DNA from: Caminibacter pacificus | GTDB lineage: Bacteria > Campylobacterota > Campylobacteria > Campylobacterales > Nautiliaceae | Assembly: GCF_003752135.1 (NCBI RefSeq) | Contig: NZ_RJVK01000002.1 | Location: 248,001-312,000 of the forward strand | Direction: 5' to 3' | DNA: 64,000 nucleotides | In this document: positions 61,971 through 64,000 of the stretch, in pieces | Numbering within the stretch: the first letter of the stretch is position 1 | Layout: each line of letters begins with the position of its first letter | Program-made: the position numbers and the translations under genes | The notes under the pieces: generated by a model | Seen by the model: only the letters and a program-made list of their open reading frames with translations | The model's database searches: none | What the model was told of the DNA's origin: nothing

Positions 61971-63296
61971 TTACCACCTAACGTCGTAAGTTAAATAGAT
62001 AAGTTTTAAAGCGTCGTTTACTTTATCCGGCTCTCCGTTTGGAGCGTAGTACATTCCGTCGTAGTTATAATTAATATCCGCATACATATACCCGAGCCTA
62101 AAGTATTGGTACAAATCGACTTTGTATATCGCATAAAAATCGTGCACGTTTCCTCTGATAGCGAGTTTGTTTATAGGGTCGTAAAGATTTGTCGAAAAAC
62201 TAAACCAATATTTTGAGCCGTGATTAAACTCATAGCCTATTTTCCAATGCCTAAAATCATATCTCCCGCCAATATGATAAGCGTATCCGTTGTTTTTTAA
62301 AAGCTCGACTTCGGTATCGGGCACTCCGTCGTTATTCAAATCGGCAACTCCTTTTTTGCCGTTGCCTTTAGGTATCGCATAAGCAAAAGAGACAAAATAA
62401 TTCCACCTCGTATCAAACGCTCTTAGATTTTCAAAATAAACCCCGAAATGTTCATAATCCCCTAAATCCTGATTAGCCGTAGCATTTCTGTCATCAAAAG
62501 GATTAGTGACAAGATGAGTCGTTTTTACGCCTGTTAGGATAAATAGATTTCTTCCCATTTTTTCGATAGGTAGAGCTCCTTCGAAAAAAACTCCGTAAAC
62601 GTTTGTGTCTTTAATACCGGGATTCTCAGCCGCCCAGCCGTAAAATGGGTCTTGCCATTCGTATCCTTTCCCGTAAGCAAATCTGAATTTACATTTCGGA
62701 ATATACGGATTTTTGTATTTGTAAGTAAATACCACCCCGTCAGCCGCGCCGTTGAACAAAAGCGCCGGATAAGTCGCTTTTCTTGGAGTGTCGTATTTTA
62801 GGTTCATTCCCGGTCCGTCGCTACTTGGCTGACGACCGATTGTCATAATAAAGTTTTTCGTAATATGAAAATCAACATAAGCCCTTTCTACAAAAAGAGC
62901 CGAAGTCCCGTCCGCTCGACCTTGAAGAGCGTCAAGCTGAGATAAATCCTCACCTCTTGAATTTCCCCAAGCCTTACTCATCATAAGCCTACCGGTAAAT
63001 TTCGTGCGCTCGTTTATTCTCGTTTCCATATTGAGTTTTAATCTCATATCCCATTTATTGGGGTTGCTAAAGTGTTTATTATCATACGTCCCGCTATAAA
63101 ACCCCCAATTTACTTCCAACTCACCTCCCCACTTAATCCTATTAATGCTCGCTTCAAATTCGTTCTCATCGACTCTTTGAGATAGCGCTTCTATTTTTGC
63201 GTTAAATTCCGCTTTTAATTTTTCTATCTGTTTTTGAATATCCTGATTTGAAGCGAATAATAGACTCGCACTTAAAAACAATAAAAGCTTTTTCAT
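61971..63296 (-). CDS. Second outer-membrane porin-like protein (epsilon type)
   Basis: 441 aa with the same plan as the porin at 10205-11602: signal peptide (KKLLLFLSASLLFA), coiled coil (about residues 17-45, IQKQIEKLKAEFNAKIEALSQ), then a beta-barrel with GRQPSSDGPGMNLKYD near 160 and FNHGSKYWFSFS near 365, and an aromatic C-terminal residue (LTYDVRW). The shared G-R-x-P and HGSKYW elements show both are one family. Start overlaps the EAL gene stop (ATGA). Confidence 0.82.
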   Translation of the reverse strand: MKKLLLFLSASLLFASNQDIQKQIEKLKAEFNAKIEALSQRVDENEFEASINRIKWGGELEVNWGFYSGTYDNKHFSNPNKWDMRLKLNMETRINERTKFTGRLMMSKAWGNSRGEDLSQLDALQGRADGTSALFVERAYVDFHITKNFIMTIGRQPSSDGPGMNLKYDTPRKATYPALLFNGAADGVVFTYKYKNPYIPKCKFRFAYGKGYEWQDPFYGWAAENPGIKDTNVYGVFFEGALPIEKMGRNLFILTGVKTTHLVTNPFDDRNATANQDLGDYEHFGVYFENLRAFDTRWNYFVSFAYAIPKGNGKKGVADLNNDGVPDTEVELLKNNGYAYHIGGRYDFRHWKIGYEFNHGSKYWFSFSTNLYDPINKLAIRGNVHDFYAIYKVDLYQYFRLGYMYADINYNYDGMYYAPNGEPDKVNDALKLIYLTYDVRW

Positions 63297-64000
63297 TCTT
63301 TCTCCTTTAAATTATTGATATCAAAAGGTTTCGAAAAATAATATCCTTGCAAACAATCAACTCCGTATTTTTCTAAACACTCGGCTATTTCGGCATTTTC
63401 TACAAACTCGGCAATCGTTTTAAGTTCAAAAATCTTAGCCATACTCACGATAACTTGAATAAGTTTTTTATTGTTTTCGTTTTTCATCATATCTTTAATC
63501 AAACTACCGTCAAGCTTTAATATCGTAACGGGCATTTTTCGAATTAAATACGAAATATTGCTATTACCAGAACCGAAATCGTCAATAGCAATCTCAACCC
63601 CTACCATCTCTCTTAAAAAAATTAAAAATCCCAATAACTCCTCATCCATAAGCTTTTCATCTTCCAAAAGCTCTATTGTCAATTTTTCACTAACTTTATA
63701 TTCATCTATCATATCGAGAAGATATTTTTTGAAGCTAACGTTTGAGAGTTCCATAACCGACAAATTGATAGAAAAATTCGAATCGATTTTCGAAAAAACT
63801 TCAAAACTTTTTTTAATCATAACTTTTTGCAAATCTACATACAACCCCGCTCTTTTCGCATGTTCTAAGAAAAAAGGAGGATAAATTTTGCCGTTATGCT
63901 CAAGCCTTAAAAGTACTTCGTATTTTTTCGTCTCTTTTGTTTTCGCGTCCACTATAGGTTGAACGTAAGGGATGATTTTGTCATCTCTTAGAGCTTGTTT
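63293..64000 (-). CDS. EAL-domain c-di-GMP phosphodiesterase, N-terminus beyond the window
   Basis: The frame is open to the right edge, so only the C-terminal 235 residues are seen. The EAL domain is complete and its key residues are present: EVLLRLE (catalytic Glu and Arg), INLS (Asn), ELLED (Glu), IDDFGSG (DD pair), KLDG (Lys), AEFVE (Glu) and LQGYYFSKP (Gln). It is therefore likely an active phosphodiesterase that cleaves c-di-GMP. It is first in line with the porin, an unusual coupling. Confidence 0.9.
   Translation of the reverse strand, partial: KQALRDDKIIPYVQPIVDAKTKETKKYEVLLRLEHNGKIYPPFFLEHAKRAGLYVDLQKVMIKKSFEVFSKIDSNFSINLSVMELSNVSFKKYLLDMIDEYKVSEKLTIELLEDEKLMDEELLGFLIFLREMVGVEIAIDDFGSGNSNISYLIRKMPVTILKLDGSLIKDMMKNENNKKLIQVIVSMAKIFELKTIAEFVENAEIAECLEKYGVDCLQGYYFSKPFDINNLKEKE

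Overview
The window is a chromosomal segment of an AT-rich, hydrogen/sulfur-metabolising member of the Campylobacterota (Epsilonproteobacteria), most likely the Nautiliales (Nautilia/Caminibacter/Lebetimonas type). This rests on the low GC content, many TTG starts, dense overlapping operons with TATAAT -10 boxes, the epsilon-type order rpsP-khpA-rimM-trmD-rplS, two coiled-coil-headed epsilon-type porins, and a polysulfide-reductase-like locus. The species is an inference. Layout: 1-3.3 kb holds a membrane-protein fragment, rimO, tilS, a PPP-type phosphatase, and tRNAs that I read as Ile2(CAU) and Phe(GAA). 3.5-9.2 kb holds purN, the ribosomal/tRNA-modification operon, ffh, a frameshifted four-helix-bundle element flanked by GTGAAA-type inverted repeats, and an RluA-family synthase. 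9.3-20.7 kb is a sulfur/redox region: two paralogous small secreted proteins with a single penultimate Cys, a porin, a molybdopterin reductase with FeS and membrane subunits (psrABC-like), an SQR-like flavoprotein with a 59-aa companion, and trxA / a membrane protein / trxB; dapB, purF and a radical-SAM gene follow. 23.0-36.2 kb, minus strand, is the most striking part: eight contiguous genes encoding an alginate-type exopolysaccharide machine (algA, PL7 lyase, algD, alg8, alg44 with PilZ domain, algG, algE-like, algK-like). A diguanylate cyclase lies just upstream, and an EAL protein lies at the far end of the window. 36-45 kb holds a methyltransferase, the GGDEF protein, an MBL hydrolase, rny, a 5-FTHF cyclo-ligase, a lipoprotein, ftsY, radA, a J-domain protein and a UbiE-type methyltransferase. 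45-64 kb holds a broken AlbA_2/helix-turn-helix gene, then ribD-rimP-HAD-rbfA-infB-ylxR-thrB-tsaB-lpxC-minC-M23-nrnA, then flhB-udg-YjfB-aroK-AMIN-divIC-eno-recA, and finally a small secreted protein, a second porin and the truncated EAL gene. How the parts may work together: the sulfur region looks like a periplasmic sulfur-reduction module (porin entry, Mo reductase coupled to quinone, an SQR-like enzyme, thioredoxin for thiol balance). The alginate locus carries GDP-mannuronate synthesis (AlgA, AlgD), c-di-GMP-gated polymerisation (Alg8/Alg44), epimerisation (AlgG), export (AlgK/AlgE) and a trimming lyase, but no acetylation genes and no AlgX. The Alg44 C-terminus and the AlgE N-terminus share an SPOR-like repeat, and AlgG may have a weaker copy, an arrangement I do not know from the Pseudomonas system. 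Apart from the two degraded genes noted above, no IS element, CRISPR array or rRNA was seen, and no stretch over about 300 bases lacks a gene, RNA or element.
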